NCBI GenBank assembly: GCA_025353725.1
Contig: JANXOF010000042.1
Span: forward strand, 1-64,000
DNA from: Polyangiaceae bacterium
GTDB taxonomy: Bacteria > Myxococcota_A > Polyangia > Polyangiales > Polyangiaceae
Direction of reading: 5' to 3'
Length of the DNA stretch: 64,000 bases
Position numbers and translations under genes: made by a program. Every line of letters begins with the position of its first letter. The first letter of the stretch is position 1. Shown one piece after another: positions 62,251 through 64,000 of the stretch. The notes beneath the pieces were generated by a model. It saw nothing but the letters and a program-made list of their open reading frames with translations, did not search any database and had not been told where the DNA came from.

Positions 62251-64000
62251 TAGGAGCTGTCTCTGTCTGGCGAATGGCCCAGTCCGACGCGGCGACATGA
62301 TACGTATTCGTCGCTTGGTCGACAACCAAGAACATCAGCCAACCGTCGCTCCTGAAGTGAGCGTAGAGGGCGAACTGGCCAGGTCCCATCTTCGTCACTT
62401 TTTGCTTTTTACCCGTAATAAAGTCAACAACGAAGACGTCCGATGATCCTTTTTGGGCGTACGCCGGATCGTCCCCGGCAACGTAATCCGACGGCTCGTT
62501 GTAGTGGTGCGTCGCGAGAAATCGCTCGTCGAACGAGAAGTTCGCTTTGTTCCCTTTGAGGCAAACGTTACCAAGCGACGAGGTTGTGAACCGGTACTTC
62601 CCATCAATAACTTGGTAATCGAGTTTCTCGATGGCGTAGCCCGAGGCCACAGGACCAACAGGACCACGCGGCTGGCAAAGATTACCGGTCGAGCAGCTCT
62701 CTCCGCGCGCCGTGCAAACCAGAGAAGCGCCTGGAGTCACGTTCGCGCACTGTGCCGACCAGATGCAGCTCGGAGCGCACTCGGCTCCTGCAACGCCGGG
62801 TACGACCGGTCCCTCGGGGGCCTCATACGCCCAACGACTTCCCAGAATTTTGCCAGAGCGCCCCATCATCGTATCTCCGCGATACGGCGTATTGATATCA
62901 AATCCGTTTCCGGAAACTTGATATCCTTCTTCCACGTCATTGCCCTGCGCAATGGCCGTGAAGATTTTGATCCCCGAGTCAGCACCGGCACGAGGCTTCG
63001 TGTCGCGCGCTTGTGACGTGTATTGGCCGGAATCGCCCGCCCAGATGCTGTAGAGAATGAATCGATCGCCTATCGAGTTGTCACCGACCACTTGACCCAC
63101 GGTCTGGTAGAGGCCGCTCGCCGCGCTGAGGCTCGAGCACTCAGGCTCCGTGAAGCTCACGCTCGTCGTCGTTGGTTTTGCGAGAACACTCTGAGCGCAA
63201 AATTTCGTTCCGCCTTGGAACATGAACGCCTTATTATCGGGCCAAAAATCGGGATCGTAGCTCGCTTGAAGCGCAATATCGCGTGCTGGTTTGCCTTCAA
63301 GCGTGGCGAGGAGATCCATCGCCTGCGCGCCGCCACCGCGACCGCCTCCCGTGGCGACGAAGCGGCCGTCCGCTGAGGAGCGTACCCAAAACGAGTTCGG
63401 GTTCGAAAACTGCCGAAGCACCCGAATCGTGGAGCCGTCTGCGGCCCATCCGCGTGCGAACGTGCTGTCGGCGGCTTTGGGGAAGATATCCTTCCCGTCG
63501 CGCTGTTGGCCGAAACACGTCGTGGCGCTCGCGGGCGCATCGGGATTCGGAGCTGCGCAGCCGAGCATCGCAAGGCGGTTCGACTTGTTCTTCGCCGCCC
63601 ACGTCTGGTTTTTCACGGCGATGGTCCGGGCGCGTAGGTCATCGAACTTATCGACGCACACGGTCGGGCGCTCCTCCCGGATAATCTCGTCGACGCGCGG
63701 CAGGCCCTTTTGGAACCACGTCAGCACGGTCTCGTACTCCGACGCCGTAAGGCGCGGGTAGTCCGTGAGAACCGGCATGAGCATCTCTTTGCGAAATTCG
63801 GCGTAGAGGGCGTCCTGGCCGGCAAAGAGGTCCGCGAGCAGTTTGCCTTGCTTGTATGTCTCCGGGTGACGCGTCGGGTTGACGTTCGCGCCAAGGGCGA
63901 GGTGCGCCCCGGCGGTCAGGATACCCACTCGCTCAGGGGTGAATCCCGTGCGCGGATCCTGCGGATTTTGGCGGAAGTAGTTGATCTTGTCAGCCTTCGA
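62243..64000 (-). CDS. Large secreted protein, 5' end cut by window
   Basis: The frame is open to the right edge, so the N-terminus lies outside; an internal GTG at 63928 is not the true start. The visible 585 residues have FRQNPQDPRTGFTPERVGILTAGAHLALGANVNPT and a helical lobe (TLTDYPRLTASEYETVLTWFQKGLPRVDEIIREER) like c-type cytochrome C-termini, but no CxxCH is in view. The middle has beta-rich repeats (STIRVLRQFSNPNSFWVRSSADGRFVATGG, DRFILYSIWAGDSG, GNVCLKGNKANFSFDERFLATHH, SDVFVVDFITGKKQKVTKMGPGQFALYAHFRSDGWLMFLVVDQA) typical of PD40/TolB-type propellers. Several Cys pairs lie near CAPSCIWSAQC. I call it a propeller-containing exported protein, perhaps cytochrome-associated; family not known. 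Confidence 0.7.
   Translation of the reverse strand, partial: SKADKINYFRQNPQDPRTGFTPERVGILTAGAHLALGANVNPTRHPETYKQGKLLADLFAGQDALYAEFRKEMLMPVLTDYPRLTASEYETVLTWFQKGLPRVDEIIREERPTVCVDKFDDLRARTIAVKNQTWAAKNKSNRLAMLGCAAPNPDAPASATTCFGQQRDGKDIFPKAADSTFARGWAADGSTIRVLRQFSNPNSFWVRSSADGRFVATGGGRGGGAQAMDLLATLEGKPARDIALQASYDPDFWPDNKAFMFQGGTKFCAQSVLAKPTTTSVSFTEPECSSLSAASGLYQTVGQVVGDNSIGDRFILYSIWAGDSGQYTSQARDTKPRAGADSGIKIFTAIAQGNDVEEGYQVSGNGFDINTPYRGDTMMGRSGKILGSRWAYEAPEGPVVPGVAGAECAPSCIWSAQCANVTPGASLVCTARGESCSTGNLCQPRGPVGPVASGYAIEKLDYQVIDGKYRFTTSSLGNVCLKGNKANFSFDERFLATHHYNEPSDYVAGDDPAYAQKGSSDVFVVDFITGKKQKVTKMGPGQFALYAHFRSDGWLMFLVVDQATNTYHVAASDWAIRQTETAPTP

Noticed and set aside
60643-62253. 536-codon plus-strand open frame
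   Set aside because: It is antisense to the CxxCH lipoprotein and its translation is Arg-rich without motifs; the minus-strand gene has a signal peptide, ribosome-binding site and heme motif.
62113-62325. 70-codon minus-strand gene
   Set aside because: Only its last 30 or so codons match anything, and that is the 3' remnant of the neighbour; the upstream codons are out of register with the neighbour's true frame.

Overview
This GC-rich window looks like chromosome from a Myxococcota bacterium, most likely of the Polyangia (Labilithrix/Sorangium-like). That placement is inferred from gene style. There are many lipoproteins with Asp/Ala/Gly-rich linkers, a Hanks-type Ser/Thr kinase, FHA, roadblock-like and DUF4388 signalling proteins, a TPR-CHAT protein, a likely sigma-54 promoter, and a MopE-type metal-binding motif joined to a sulfatase-fold enzyme. 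Housekeeping genes (xerC, pepP, rluB, lepA, dnaE, hrpA) are scattered among lineage-specific genes. I saw no rRNA, tRNA, CRISPR array, IS element or prophage.

Layout. 1-6247: an edge-truncated membrane sulfatase-like gene, xerC, a DUF2062 protein, pepP, and a divergent FHA/roadblock-like pair. 6324-14029: a run of plus-strand genes for a conserved unknown, a zinc-ribbon/Tudor-like protein, a large lipoprotein hydrolase, a TPM/YgcG-like protein, a beta-barrel protein and a lipoprotein. 14030-15356: a decayed, gene-poor stretch with a glyoxalase-family (VOC) pseudogene whose two in-frame TGA codons lie where the family has Trp. 15357-18253: rluB and two overlapping paralogous lipoproteins with D-N-DGKPD repeats. 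18254-20815: a ribbon-helix-helix regulator with a three-copy 7-bp repeat upstream, then lepA. 20967-29619: a SUKH-like protein, an M16 peptidase pair, a small lipoprotein, and a TPR-CHAT protein with an extra C-terminal beta-rich domain.

29644-37902: a lipoprotein gene behind a sigma-54-like promoter; a coupled surface protein/ECF sigma factor/membrane protein operon; a repeat-bearing lipoprotein; a trypsin-like protease; and a coupled pair made of a Tat-exported DUF362 protein and a membrane iron-sulfur protein that fuses NapH-like and NapG-like halves. 38023-47840: MATE transporter, MCE protein, TetR/DUF4388 pair, MoxR ATPase, dnaE. 48028-56743: lipoproteins, aldo/keto reductase, astacin-like protease, an MFS/histidine-kinase chimera, a 2OG-Fe oxygenase, hrpA. 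56989-64000: a coupled lipoprotein/Ser-Thr kinase/TPR-PEGA operon, a CxxCH lipoprotein, a duplicated gene remnant and an edge-truncated secreted protein.

Gene cooperation is suggested mainly by 1-4 nt start/stop overlaps: 17450-17453, 24323-24326, 31423-31426, 32070-32073, 36850, 41851-41854, 57954-57957 and 59594-59597. The least explained candidates for real systems are the DUF362/iron-sulfur pair, the surface-protein/sigma/anti-sigma-like operon, and the CHAT protein with its C-terminal extension.
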